The notes: generated from the sequence alone by a model not told the origin. A DNA stretch of 64,000 nt from Protula sp. h YS-2021 (GCA_949752745.1 OX457034.1:5884264-5948263), one strand, 5' to 3'. Shown: positions 29,001 to 34,436, counted from the stretch's first letter. Numbers and translations are program-made.

Positions 29001-31848
29001 CAGCGGGGGGTGGGGGCAGGGGAGGAGGCACCTGGTATTATGACGCAGGAACTCCTCCTCCCCCCCCTCCCTCCACAGCGGGGGGTGGGGGCAGGGGAGG
29101 AGGCACCTGGTATTATATGTCTTACCATGCTTGCCCCCCCAAAGAAAAAAATGCGGAGAAGGGGCGGGGGGGGGGGCTAATTTTGAGGCCAGAGGTAGTC
29201 AGCGCCTAGTGCTGATTTCGTTTAGCAAGGGGATAATTTTCAGTCAGTCCTTCGCGTTTATCACAGAATAAGGGTTACTGCGGAATTTCGCTATACAATG
29301 TATTACCTAGGAGCGACGATACGATATCGATAAGCAATTTGTAAATATCGATATTTTTGACAGTCTTATATTCGTCATAAAAGAAGCGAAACCCTTGCAC
29401 GAGATTACGAAGTGTTGGAAGTCGGTGACCTCGACACCGACCGACATATGTGGACGGTTTCAAATGTCTTCTAATACATCCTGCGGGGCGCAGGGTCGGT
29501 TTTCTTCACGGAAGAAAGGTATTTCTTCCCTTCCATGGGAAGAACTGGAAGAAAGTGGAAAGAAGCCTACTATCCAATTGATACAGCTGATTTAGTGCCT
29601 CACTAATCACCATTACGGCGACGGCAAACATTGTCTTCGCAGCAAGTGAACGAGTAAACTAGACCGATTTCGCCACCCAGTGACGAAATCAACGCTTGGA
29701 AGCAGTCAATTAGAATGTTAATGATATAGTTTATCGCTAATATATTTTGCATGGAGAGTTTTCAATATTGTGCGATTTTTCGAGCTTCATTCCCATTGTT
29801 AGGCATAACCTGTTTACTAATTACTGCGTCCCTTTTGTTTTATGTCCACACTTGCTCAGCTGTGACAACAATAGACTAAGCATGCAAGTAACGTCCCGTC
29901 AAGGTAAACATTAATATTAAGAAATGCTAAATTGGTACTCCATTTCACAAGGGGTAGGATAGATTTCAAATAAATGGGATCAGATTATGTGTTCATTCAT
30001 AAGCCGTTTAATTCTATTGAAAACTGTCTTATGGGACCGTAGAAAGTGTTCACAGTTCAGAGATGTTCACAAATTTCTGTTCAAAAGCCAATGATCAAGT
30101 AAATGGGGAAATTTCGGGCCAAGGAAAGTTGTTCATTGTAGGATTTTCACTATTTGAAGGTTTTGCTGTATTTGGATGCCTTATTATTTATGTGCTTTTT
30201 GCTGTGTACACAACTTTCTTTGTCTCATAATATATTTTGTTCTTAAACTCTCTGAAATTCAACAATTTTATGCGTAAAGCTTCACTCTTATAAGCTTAGC
30301 CGCATCATAGGAGATGTGTTGAAACGATGAGGAAGCGGTAAAAAGCTGCTCTGACCACTGCATATGCTTATCTCTGTTTGGCACACATACAGCAAATGGC
30401 TCGTGCGAGTACATCAGTGTCTGTTTGACCTTGTGATGGCAGTATTTTGTTTACGTATTTTGGGGGTGGAGTGGGGCGTTTTACAGGGCATTGGGTAGTT
30501 TCAAGTTACTTTTAATTTTCAATTCGTATACAACTAAGCTTTCTGTATACTGTGTGCAAAAATCCCGTTTTTAAACCGACCAGGAATAGAAAACGTAGAA
30601 ATGACGTCAGAATTGCACAATACGTAAAAAATAGTGCTATCACGGTGTTCTTTGTTAAAAAGCAGTCTCATGACGTTTTTAGCTCCAAACCTCTAGATAC
30701 AGCGGTTTTGGAGACATTAAGCCATTAAATCGGCGTGACGTCACAAGACGCAGATGATGACGTCATAGGTCAATAAAAAATTTATTTAGCGCCACTTCGC
30801 ATAAAAGACTTCAAGTGTGCCCAATTTTATACTTCTAGCTTCAGCCGTTTCTTCGGAGATGTCTGGAAACCGACGGGGACTTTGCGTGAAAAAAAAAAGA
30901 AAAAGAAAAAAAACTAACAAAAAAAAAAAAAAAAAAGGAAAAAAAAGGTACTTTAACCTCCACAATTCGAGGAAAAACAATAACTTCTTGGAACGAAGTT
31001 CCAAGCGTTAATAAGTACTCAGGTGACCGCTTAATGCATTGAGGGTACTGTCTCGACGGATCTAGATCCCCCCCTGGAATACTCTCCCCCCTCCCACCGG
31101 AATACTCCCCCCGTAGGAATATCCCCCCGTCCTTTTACATTGCCATTTTTCATGTAACAAATGTGGAAGCAGTTCTGTAGAAGTACATCCACCCCCATAT
31201 CACTGCTTTTTTCGATTATTAATTGAACAAACCTCGGAGTGGAAAAGGCTGGAAACTCGCGTTTTGCTACCGATCGTTCAATAAATGAAGAATTGAACTT
31301 GACAGTTATCTGAACATTTTAAAATTGAGGACAGTTGTCACAGATTTTGTGAACTGTAAATGTTTTTGTAGTACAAGAGAGTGTTACGAATCTTCAATTA
31401 ACTGTTAAAAGGTGGTGCTTTTGGATATGTTGTCGGATTTTTTTTCAGTTTGATTTAAATCAAAAACATTAAAAAAATCAGATTTAAATAAAAAAAATCA
31501 AAAATCATGATTTTTTTGAAAAAATCGGATTTTTTTCCAGCCCTGAAGACGGATTTTTTATGCGTCCCCTGGGACGCAAGCCCAAAATTTTTTTGCGTCC
31601 CGGGCTAATTTTTTTGCGACATTGACGCGCAATCCGCGTCCCGTAAAACCCTGGACACATTGTAACCTAATCTATATTAATACCATGCCGCGAAACTGGT
31701 CTCAGATGTCCATGGCTATCGTGATATGAAAACCCTAGCACTCACCTAAACATCCTTCGGAGATAAAGAAGGTGTTATCCATGAAGACGCCGATCTGCGA
31801 ATCCAGCGTCCGCAAACCTCCCAAATTCATGACCAGCACCTGCTCCAT
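1972..31848 (-). CDS. tim: timeless, insect-type circadian clock protein (20 exons found, incomplete)
   Basis: This entry spans the whole coding gene. In insects TIM pairs with PERIOD, moves to the nucleus and represses CLOCK:CYCLE; light triggers its degradation. The call rests on recalled similarity to Drosophila TIM across many exons: N-terminal armadillo-like repeats (exons 1-7), a short linker (exons 7-9), a second helical block (exons 9-17) and the conserved C-terminal segment with RIPHSW (exon 18). Shared motifs such as FTMMHH and ISQPLECL resemble TIM more than TIMEOUT. All introns between exons 1 and 17 have GT/AG ends and compatible phases, giving exactly 719 codons. Exons 18-20 add 88 codons and a stop. 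The segment between exons 17 and 18, about 100-150 residues in the fly protein, is not visible. The linker is much shorter than in the fly. Splicing is inferred, not observed. Confidence 0.88.
2235..2850. repeat. tim: 32/33-bp minisatellite abutting the exon 19 donor
   Basis: The unit reads GAAATAAGTAGGGTTATTAT then ATGACGAGTAGT on the plus strand. On the gene strand, the copy nearest exon 19 begins two bases after the donor GT (ATATAATAACC), so the array seems to derive from the first bases of this intron. It does not carry the GT itself. Confidence 0.85.
2853..2946 (-). CDS. tim: timeless exon 19
   Basis: It codes SKTKFTPQDVKAYCDKMTSL then PFNSPESAAEN in the phase set by exon 18. The acceptor is ctctttttcag/CCAAA and the donor AACAG/gtatat. 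Similarity to the fly protein is limited to the few residues after GPLD, so the support is mainly splice signals and phase. The intron array at 2235-2850 begins directly at the donor. Confidence 0.72.
3602..3709 (-). CDS. tim: timeless exon 18 (C-terminal conserved segment)
   Basis: It codes GIEGAAQDEEVYPRIPHSWD then VQHLIQKAEQLGPVDY. It matches fly TIM [20 protein letters not shown] and LAKKLGPLD, and the WRIP segment of vertebrate TIMELESS. The acceptor is gttgtatag/GGATA and the donor ATTACT/gtaagc. The exon needs one base from a preceding exon; that exon is not seen. Confidence 0.87.
3744..3784 (-). repeat. tim: acceptor-like minisatellite, left part (31-bp unit)
   Basis: The unit contains, on the gene strand, ATTGTACAG/GGAGAC, which resembles the true exon 18 acceptor TGTTGTATAG/GGATAGA just downstream. 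The array continues at 6041-6161 on the far side of the Harbinger element, which therefore inserted into it. Confidence 0.7.
4108..4325. mobile_element. hAT-like MITE nested in Harbinger
   Basis: It starts CAGGGCTGGAAAAA and ends TTTTTTAGCCCT, roughly inverted. ATTGTG flanks it on both sides (4102-4107 and 4326-4331), suggesting a target duplication shorter than the usual 8 bases of hAT. No coding capacity is seen in 218 bases. Confidence 0.6.
4438..5619 (-). pseudogene. Harbinger transposase (HARBI1-like DDE nuclease), broken
   Basis: The N-terminal half (5281-5619) starts MNVLGPMHFRNYQRALRRER and contains YRFSRHIALEIIDEL and a VSISTARRIIHRV helix. After a frameshift near 5285 it continues (5105-5280) with NVIGAIDCTHIKI, holding the first catalytic Asp. 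After the tRNA-like insertion, the last part (4438-4768) reads INVQIVCDAHCRNSNIVARW then PGGTHDSRI (second Asp) and YLLGDAGY. The family normally reads RKGYHSINVQ across the insertion point. The frameshift and insertion make it inactive. Confidence 0.88.
4780..5105 (-). mobile_element. tRNA-derived SINE-like insertion
   Basis: On the minus strand, a tRNA-like head contains an A box (TGGCCGAGTGG, 5091-5101) and a B box (GGTTCGAATCC, 5038-5048) at the usual spacing for a Leu/Ser type tRNA. The acceptor stem does not pair, so it is not a working tRNA. About 250 bases of unrelated body follow. The insertion splits the transposase between RFINGKG and YSINVQ. Target duplications were not resolved. 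Confidence 0.6.
6041..6161 (-). repeat. tim: acceptor-like minisatellite, right part
   Basis: Four visible copies of the 31-bp unit (GTGTCTCCCTGTACAATACG on the plus strand). On the gene strand each contains an ATTGTACAG/GGAGAC acceptor-like site. The array runs into the assembly gap. Confidence 0.8.
6162..6361. other. assembly gap (200 N)
   Basis: Exactly 200 N, probably a placeholder of unknown true length. It lies between timeless exons 17 and 18 and inside repeats. The missing C-terminal coding segment most likely falls here. Confidence 0.95.
6362..6530. repeat. short degenerate array rich in TGACGTCA
   Basis: Units of about 17 bases around CCACAGGAATGACGTCA, just downstream of timeless exon 17 on the gene strand. 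Several contain the palindrome TGACGTCA, a CRE core. Confidence 0.75.
6570..6738 (-). CDS. tim: timeless exon 17
   Basis: Residues 663-719: SGSPDDTTMEVTAGAWSKAE then LDELYQICMACDGCDDFEET and LDAVGINKDLNQ. It matches fly TIM CSWSQEEMDTLYWYY, the Myb-like helix conserved in TIM and TIMEOUT. The acceptor is gtgcttcag/CTCC and the donor AATCAG/gtgaga, phase 0. The next coding segment is not visible and probably lies in the N gap. Confidence 0.88.
7161..7285 (-). CDS. tim: timeless exon 16
   Basis: Residues 622-662: ECKDLMEYSFQQYMQSAECD then PMHCAKLLLNFQEGTQDGAW. It matches fly TIM DWSDLIEYVIHKFM. The acceptor is atttgcag/GAATG and the donor GAGCAG/gtgcga, phase 2. Confidence 0.88.
7440..7890 (-). 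repeat. tim: degenerate tandem copies of the exon 15 3' end
   Basis: About five to six diverged units of roughly 70 bases. On the gene strand they resemble the end of exon 15 (TATGCTGGAGGAGGGGCCCT, then a CTGTCACAG/gtattgtg-like junction) plus the start of the intron. Some copies keep an AG/GT or AG/AT at the junction position; others are decayed. Confidence 0.75.
7891..8095 (-). CDS. tim: timeless exon 15
   Basis: Residues 553-621: NFATNEVMRQYGTLLTHYRV, then VEQVFTMMHHVATDCGRPQT and ILNAFCMLEEGPYKQLLSQ. It closely matches fly TIM QFATLEVMHYYGILLEDF and IFTMMHHIGGDLGQ; the FTMMHH motif is typical of the circadian branch. The acceptor is ttttacag/CTTTG and the donor TCACAG/gtattg. It is GC-rich compared with the flanking intron. 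Confidence 0.93.
8461..9219 (-). repeat. tim: 40-bp array of exon 14 donor junctions, about 19 copies
   Basis: On the gene strand each unit reads CTGAAAGAGCACATCAGCAA/gtaag plus about 15 intron bases. The first part copies the last coding bases of exon 14 (ATGAAAGTGCACATCAGCAA). Most units keep gtaagt. In the middle, a block of four units (160 bases) with marker variants recurs. Copies are most decayed at the far end (8461-8620). Confidence 0.92.
9220..9413 (-). CDS. tim: timeless exon 14
   Basis: Residues 489-552: VMLVQQSDLRHVLLLLIRLY, then KPATHQLSYLKCVIKLNHAF and SYFDMKVHIS. It matches fly TIM SDLRCLFVLLLRRFNPSIH and DLVVTNHILL. The acceptor is gcacgcag/GTGAT and the donor CAGCAA/gtaagt, phase 2. 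The last ~20 coding bases and the donor are repeated about 19 times downstream (8461-9219). Confidence 0.92.
9822..9930 (-). CDS. tim: timeless exon 13
   Basis: Residues 452-488: IDLALTGLKYMFKCLDFYWR then STELSAEERQYLFNIQ. It matches fly TIM RMHLVVTAIREFLQAID followed by LNEDDKAHLRQLQ. The acceptor is cttctcgcag/GATTG and the donor ATACAG/gtacgc, phase 0. Confidence 0.9.
9968..10545. repeat. 41-bp minisatellite, about 14 copies
   Basis: The unit is TCACCCAACCAAATGTCCTT then ACACGAAATCTCACTAGACT. It lies in the intron before exon 13. No clear relation to the exon junction was found. Confidence 0.93.
10970..11162. repeat. 15-bp minisatellite (GAAGGTCACATGTGT)
   Basis: About 13 units with CACATG/CAGATG variants. 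All reading frames stay open because the unit is 15 bases. It lies in the intron between exons 12 and 13. Confidence 0.93.
11590..11710 (-). repeat. tim: possible decayed copies of the exon 12 3' part
   Basis: Two units share GTGTTACAGCAC then GCGAGGA on the gene strand. They resemble the exon 12 stretch GTGTCAGCAAAGGGGCGAGG. Similarity is short and could be chance. Confidence 0.4.
11725..11838 (-). CDS. tim: timeless exon 12
   Basis: Residues 414-451: DLLSVYTVDYLIYTCAVNSE then KLLLCQQRGEDCTAYTN. It corresponds to fly TIM ILTYDVLSYLTYEGVSLCEQ. The acceptor is ggtttgcag/GGACT and the donor AATAA/gtaagt. It ends in phase 2 and combines with G of exon 13 to give Lys. Confidence 0.87.
   Translation of the reverse strand, partial: GLAVGVHRGLSHLHVRCEQREAAAVSAKGRGLYRLHK
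12057..12972. repeat. about 108-bp minisatellite with poly-C, 9 copies
   Basis: Units contain ACCTGCAGGCCCCCATCACA, CCTGTTCATCCCAACCCC, a poly-C run of variable length, then ATCACCCGCCCGACC. Variable poly-C explains the unequal unit length. The 329-residue open frame on the plus strand is a repeat artefact. Confidence 0.93.
12974..13030 (-). pseudogene. tim: partial duplicate of timeless exon 11
   Basis: This stretch matches exon 11 (13123-13181), sharing GTTGAACCTGTGTG and CAGAAGCTCAG on the plus strand with several changes. The copy lacks the exon's donor end and its upstream acceptor. It sits between the 108-bp array and the true exon. Confidence 0.85.
13108..13220 (-). CDS. tim: timeless exon 11
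   Basis: Residues 377-413: TLLVNDVAQPQTSMYYMWNL followed by SFCLMMAHRFNVSFAAA. The YYMWNLSF motif matches YYMWALAF of vertebrate TIMELESS and FFWLVTYF of fly TIM. The acceptor is gacgtttcag/ACGCT and the donor GGCCAG/gtgagt. It ends in phase 2. A partial, mutated copy lies at 12974-13030. Confidence 0.9.
13788..13857 (-). CDS. tim: timeless exon 10
   Basis: Residues 353-376: EKLREFSYTLLSNGYARLLC then AVK. It matches fly TIM LLKEFTVDFLLKGYSYLVEE. The acceptor is tgttgccag/GGAG and the donor GTTAAG/gtacgt, phase 0. Confidence 0.85.
14133..14223 (-). CDS. tim: timeless exon 9
   Basis: Residues 323-352: TSDTRRSLAGSASSKTAESL then TSEVTIIFV. The acceptor is gttcatttgcag/TGACG and the donor TTGTCAG/gtgtga. 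It enters and leaves in the phases demanded by exons 8 and 10. A basic and Ser-rich stretch precedes the second helical block, as in fly TIM. Confidence 0.75.
14730..14777 (-). CDS. tim: timeless exon 8 (48 bp)
   Basis: A small exon between tttatttatcag and gtaagtcg, both strong signals. Read in the phase left by exon 7, it codes EGCAMVEAFQPLATL with no stop. The other two frames contain stops. It ends in phase 1 and joins TG of exon 9 to give Val. Similarity to fly TIM is weak because this is the variable linker, so the support comes from splice signals and phase. The intron upstream (14778-21347) holds the 30-bp and 20-bp giant arrays. Confidence 0.72.
   Translation of the reverse strand: MKVVPWLRLFNLWQR
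14778..15017. other. intron 7 segment between exon 8 and the giant array
   Basis: Includes T-rich and poly-G stretches. No gene or recognised element. Confidence 0.5.
15018..19425. repeat. tim: giant 30-bp minisatellite, about 147 copies
   Basis: The unit is GCATGTGTATAAGGTG plus a three-base variable slot plus CAGTAAGCCTG. The variable slot is TCA, CCA, CCG or AAG (rarely TAA); a second slot is T or G before GCATG. Blocks of variants recur, for example a seven-unit series beginning at the AAG units at 16087 and 16297. The 30-base length keeps frames open (958 and 460 residues on the minus strand), but the codons only echo the unit. It lies wholly in the intron between timeless exons 7 and 8. 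Confidence 0.97.
19559..20260. repeat. tim: 20-bp two-state minisatellite, about 35 copies
   Basis: Units alternate irregularly between AAGACCCTTTTCCCGGTGTT and AAGACCCTTTTTAAGGTGTT, otherwise nearly invariant. Runs of one to three TTAAGG units separate single CCCGG units. Confidence 0.96.
20735..20890. repeat. about 24-bp array with GCATGACGTCA
   Basis: Seven diverged units around CATGTACGCATGACGTCACA in timeless intron 7. Confidence 0.85.
21348..21483 (-). CDS. tim: timeless exon 7, acidic Ser-rich linker
   Basis: Residues 262-306, ERTLCHSYQPSLGASSENSD then ETATDDSQYFTEAPATGSDV. It resembles the Ser/Asp-rich stretch after the first armadillo block of fly TIM (ASLSESSEDNESN). Such regions are phosphorylation targets in the fly, but that role is only inferred here. 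The acceptor is tgttgacag/GAGAG and the donor CAGAA/gtgagc, phase 1. The reading frame stays open past the donor for about 20 codons. Confidence 0.8.
21484..21800. repeat. tim: 17/18-bp array containing seven CACGTG E-boxes
   Basis: Units such as GTATGTCACGCGCACGT. The array sits immediately upstream of the exon 7 acceptor. Seven units contain the palindromic E-box CACGTG, the sequence bound by CLOCK:CYCLE at fly tim and per. A regulatory role is only a suggestion. Confidence 0.85.
21868..22012. repeat. 35-bp array, 4 copies
   Basis: The unit contains AAACGCGTCAAGTGTCGGCT. On the gene strand, two of the four copies contain CTG/GTGAGC, a donor-like site. It lies about 90 bases downstream of exon 6. 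Confidence 0.85.
22104..22218 (-). CDS. tim: timeless exon 6
   Basis: Residues 223-261: LLFQFGLKDVVLYCVNSPQY followed by EKWTLSIIELITLMYKDP. It matches fly TIM IDKLLLYLMTCPQ through LIALIYKD, one of the best conserved TIM/TIMEOUT blocks. The acceptor is gattgcag/ACTGC and the donor GACCCT/gtacgt, ending in phase 0. Confidence 0.9.
22597..23430 (-). repeat. tim: 33-bp array of exon 5 donor junctions, about 25 copies
   Basis: On the gene strand each unit reads ATCAGCCTCAGCACCGTCAT then ACTCAG/gtacgtc: 26 bases of exon 5 end and 7 of the intron. By eye about 20 of 25 units keep AG/GT, most of them the strong CAG/gtacgt. A few are changed to AG/AT. The first unit supplies the real exon end and donor. 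Because 33 is a multiple of three, each unit read in the exon 5 frame would add 11 residues (YVISLSTVILR), until a one-base deletion in the third unit (near 23330). Confidence 0.93.
23399..23544 (-). CDS. tim: timeless exon 5, 3' end lies inside a minisatellite
   Basis: Residues 174-222: DREKKLSEELCDAMDNMFFL, then YRNLLYLSDSPTG and ISLSTIIL. It corresponds to fly TIM RNILHIPETH through ISMQNTILWNL. The acceptor is cgttatag/GACCG. A GT at 23431-23432 looks like a donor but gives a frameshift and an early stop with exon 6. The donor CTCAG/gtacgt ending at 23399 gives the right phase (AG plus A makes Arg) and restores the match ILRLLFQFG with exon 6. The last 26 coding bases are therefore the first monomer of the 33-bp array. 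Confidence 0.82.
23818..24190 (-). repeat. tim: three tandem copies of the exon 4 3' end with donor
   Basis: Units of about 120 bases. Each has about 63 coding bases of exon 4 (matching GCCTTTGTAAAAGCCT and GTCAGTCTGCCCAGGATGA on the plus strand), a donor (AAGGAG/gtacgc or GTG/gtacgt), and the first ~55 intron bases with an ACACAC run. The copy at 24118-24190 is the true exon end. The other two, near 23830-23900 and 23960-24025, lie in the intron. Confidence 0.92.
24118..24355 (-). CDS. tim: timeless exon 4
   Basis: Residues 95-174, starting VLAHISQPLECL and including KQAFTKAEPTK and ILGRLTDMIKE. In fly TIM the counterpart reads VNLTVPVECL and KEAFTEARSTK. The acceptor is ttttgacag/GGTTC and the donor AAGGAG/gtacgc, phase 0. 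About 63 bases of its 3' end, with the donor and the intron start, are repeated twice more just downstream (see the repeat at 23818-24190). Confidence 0.9.
24769..24854 (-). CDS. tim: timeless exon 3
   Basis: Residues 67-94, NLLPLLFSLDDDVNSDIENK then DSIFFAAV. It matches the armadillo-like segment SDLIPLLENAKDDAVLESVI of fly TIM. The acceptor is gtttgtag/AATCTC and the donor GTCAA/gtgagt. It ends in phase 2 and joins G of exon 4 to give Lys. No junction-derived array flanks this exon. Confidence 0.88.
25132..25622 (-). repeat. tim: 34-bp array of exon 2 donor junctions, about 15 copies
   Basis: On the gene strand the unit reads CTTGTATGACGTCATCAGGAAG/gtaagactcagt broken at the junction: about 22 bases of exon 2 end and 12 of intron. 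Fourteen of fifteen units keep GT; one has GC. Thirteen contain the CRE palindrome TGACGTCA, which the true exon (GACATCGTCA) lacks. Confidence 0.93.
25623..25717 (-). CDS. tim: timeless exon 2
   Basis: Residues 35-66, with ALEEIQKGLLTEDKNTRYFR followed by RYCALYDIVRK. It matches the fly TIM segment with LEEINYKLTYEDQTLRTFRR. The acceptor is tgtgttacag/ACGCG and the donor AGGAAG/gtaagg, ending in phase 0. Both splice sites continue outward into tandem arrays made of copies of these same sites (25132-25622 and 25718-26148), so the exon boundaries should be checked against cDNA. Confidence 0.88.
25718..26148 (-). repeat. tim: 24/25-bp array of exon 2 acceptor sites, about 17 copies
   Basis: On the gene strand each unit reads CAGTAATTGCCTTGTGTTACAG broken after TTACAG, then AC, matching the real acceptor TTTGTGTTACAG/ACGCG. 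All units keep the AG. The array lies directly upstream of exon 2. Confidence 0.93.
26245..26520 (-). other. isolated 91-residue open frame, unknown
   Basis: It starts MKPASLLDFFSQHSRRKDSV, a little like the N-terminal tail of some hAT-type transposases (xLLDFF plus basic residues). No zinc finger or other domain follows. It sits in timeless intron 1 and is most likely an old transposon fragment or chance. Confidence 0.2.
27308..27565. repeat. 15-bp array (CAGCGCCTAAGTCTA)
   Basis: About 17 diverged units in timeless intron 1. Translations on the minus strand only echo the repeat. Confidence 0.9.
27685..28270. repeat. tim: 34-bp array with adjacent AG and GTAAGT, about 17 copies
   Basis: The unit on the gene strand contains TTTCAGATGTAAGTGAGG, an acceptor-like CAG two bases from a perfect GTAAGT donor. 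The left half shows a three-unit (102-base) higher-order pattern marked by GCAC, GCAC, GCCC. It lies in the 6-kb intron 1. No exon is needed here for frame. Confidence 0.9.
28822..29112. repeat. 72-bp array, 4 copies
   Basis: The unit begins GGTATTATGACGCAGGAACT, then a CCCCTCC run and a GGGGGTGGGGGCAGG run. Very uniform, so recent. Confidence 0.95.
29120..31740. other. timeless intron 1, right part, no gene seen
   Basis: Mixed-composition DNA with poly-A/T runs (30890-30945, 31440-31620). A TTTTTTTCCAGCCCTG at about 31529-31544 resembles a hAT end like that at 4108, without a visible partner. Confidence 0.5.
31746..31848 (-). CDS. tim: timeless exon 1 (start codon)
   Basis: Residues 1-34, beginning MEQVLVMNLGGLRTLDSQIG and ending ISEGCL. 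The start fits a good context (A at -3, G at +4), and an in-frame TAG lies 27 bases upstream at 31876-31878. The position matches the N-terminus of Drosophila TIM, where a short helix leads to a GCLE-like turn. The donor is TTTAG/gtgag. The exon ends one base into a codon, completed by AC of exon 2 to give Asp. A TTTAG just upstream (about 31880) could be the acceptor of a 5' UTR intron. Confidence 0.85.
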
Positions 31849-31989
31849 GTTTTGTTCCTTGTGTAGCGCGTCCGGCTATCTAAATGACGTCACACGGTAC
31901 AGTGGGAGATTTGAGCTGCCGAGTTGTGTTCACATCCGTTCTCTGACACCGGTTTAACCCTACAAAGATATTAAGAATTAGAATTAAAA

Positions 31990-33318
31990 ACAAGAATGTC
32001 CAGGGACATTGCGACCAGCAGAGATCTAGTAAATTCCGTATCAATAGGCTTGTGTGTTCGTCAAAAAACAAAGTCAAAAAGTGGGAGTTATATTATTAAG
32101 ACCGGTTGTTGAAATCTTTTTCCTACAAAATTACACAGGATTCCGGTCAAAATTGTGGGAGAAGAAGCATTTTGAAAACTGGCTATTAAATATTTTTTAA
32201 ATGTCCCCCATTTAGCCATTTTCTTTTTCCATTGATCGTCAAAAAAGTAACTGTTCAAAGGAGTGAACATTTATGAAAAATTTAAAGACAATCCTAGCCA
32301 TATTGTTTGGAGAAAAACCTTTGGAAAATTGACTGTCAAATACATTAAAAAATGTCTCCTATTTTGCCAATGTTTTGTGGCTCGATAATTTCAATACAGG
32401 CCTACCCAGTAAACATTGGTAAAAATTTGAAAGGAATGCGATCCAGATTTCGTAGAAGCATTTTGAAAATTGGCTGCCAAAACATTCTAAAATGACACCC
32501 CTCCCCTTTAGCTAATTTTTTTGGATCGCAAAAAGTAGCCTTTCAAGAGAAGAAAGCCTGGTGAACATTCATACAAAATTGAAAAGTAATCCAATCAAAA
32601 TTGTGGAAGAAGCATGTTGAAAATTGGCCACAAAAAAGTTATAGATGCCCTGCCCCCAACTTTTGTGGATCACCAAAAAAAGTAATTTTTCACGAGTACC
32701 CTTCCTAGTAAACATTTATGCAAAATTTGAAGAGAACCAGATCAATGTTGCTACAGAAGAAGCAATTTAAAGATTGGCTACCAAAAAGTTTTAAGTGCCC
32801 CCCCCCCCCCCCCCATCTGGCCAATTTTTGGCGGATCGCCAAAAAGGGTCATTTTTGGAGAAAGAATCGTCTAGGATGCAATCGTTCAAAATTGCAAAGA
32901 AATCTGACACAAATGGCGGGAGAAGCATTCAGGAAATTATCTACCAAAAAATAAAAAAAATGCACCCCTCCCCCACATTTTGTAATTTTTTTCACGAGAG
33001 GCCTTCCTGGTGAACAGTTAGGCAAAATTTAAAGACAATCCAATCAAAATTATGGGAGAAGAAGGATTTTAAAAATTGGCAACTAACACATTTTAAATGG
33101 CCCCCATTTGTCCAACTGTTGGTGGGTTGGCAAAAGAAGTAATTTTTCAACAAAGCCTACCTATAGAACATTCGTGCAAAATTTGAAAGGAATCCTATCA
33201 AAACCGAGGGAGAAGAAGCATTTCAAGTAAAAGTTTACATACGTACACGCGTACATACAGACGATGGATACCCCCTCTAGTGATGTGATGAAGCCAGCCC
33301 GACGAAGTTGGCTGGTCT
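31990..33318 (+). mobile_element. Helitron-like non-autonomous element, copy 1
   Basis: It starts CAAGAATGTCCAGGGACATT, with a short palindrome, then GACCAGC. It ends with a hairpin (CCAGCCCGACGAAGTTGGCT then GGTCT) followed by A-rich DNA. The body is made of diverged tandem units of about 155 bases around CCATTTGGCCAATTTTTGGC. No Rep or helicase coding was found. It begins about 140 bases upstream of the timeless start codon. Confidence 0.65.
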
Positions 33319-34085
33319 AAAAAAAAAACATTTCTTTGTTTTAAATCGAGCAAGACAAAGAATATTGCTTTGTCCAGTTTTTGGCGCATTTTCCGGACAT
33401 CCTTCAATTTTGGCCTTTTGAGACTGTCGCGACTTACTTTAAACTTTGCAAAAAGAGAAAAAAAGTTCAGAGCTCAACTGCCAAAAATAAGTGATTCAGC
33501 TTATTTATGATGAAAATAAAAGAAATTGCCAAAAGCTAACATCCAAAAACGCTTTACATGTACCAATCGATAAAAATCTGTCAAGTCTGAGAGAGGACAT
33601 ATTGAGAACGGAAAGCGCCAGAAATTGGATAAAAATAACAGGTCGAAATTAGGTACAAATCTCTTGTAATTTGCAGGTTCCAGGGTAGGTGTAAATTTTC
33701 CGAAACTTTATACCTATCAATTGCGATGAAAATAAACAAAATTTACAAAATACAGACCTGTCAAGTGTTTAATCGCAGGCAGCTCCAAAAAGTGAAACAC
33801 TACTGTTGGGTTGGACATTATACGATAGTTTGTACTTTCGGGAAGTGGATTGTCAGTGAAGATAGAGAAACAATCTGGAAGTTTGGGACGAACTAGGAGC
33901 TACGTACAAGGCAATCCCAGCGGACCCCTTTCTATCTTCCTAGTTTCAACTCTCAAGTCAAATCTTTCGGTGCACGTTCCAGGACGATGAGGTTCGAACT
34001 AGCAAACCTTTTCTTAAAAAATCACCCTGAGGGGTATCCTGGAGCACTATTTTCGACCTCGAGGAAATTCCACAGAGTGGTTTTG

Positions 34086-34436
34086 CAATAAACCAAAGCA
34101 CACTTTGGGCGTTCCAAATAAAATGCGCAAAAATTCTGCGTTTCGAATACTAACTAAACAGGTGAAAAATGAAAGAAATGATACAGAGATTTTGCCTAAA
34201 TGACAAATTTCTTTTGCCCCAAACAGCAATCGTGTTTTGAACAACTCGTATGCTGTTATAAAAATTTATCAAAAAAATTAACAAATACTTTCAATTTCTT
34301 ACATGTTCCGAGTATGAGCTATTTTTTGCTACATTTCTTCTATTATTTCTTTCATTATACCAGGTTCCTTTGCAGTCGAAATTCAAAATACTTGCGCATT
34401 TTATTCTAAACACACCAATTGTGATTAGGCTTATTG
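34086..34436. mobile_element. long-TIR MITE, copy 1
   Basis: The two ends are inverted versions of AATAAGCCAAATCACACTTT followed by AATAAAATGCGCAAAAATTC. The centre resembles copy 2 at 37135 (GAAAGAAATGATA, CATGTTCCGAGTATGAGCT). About 350 bases and no coding. Confidence 0.7.
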
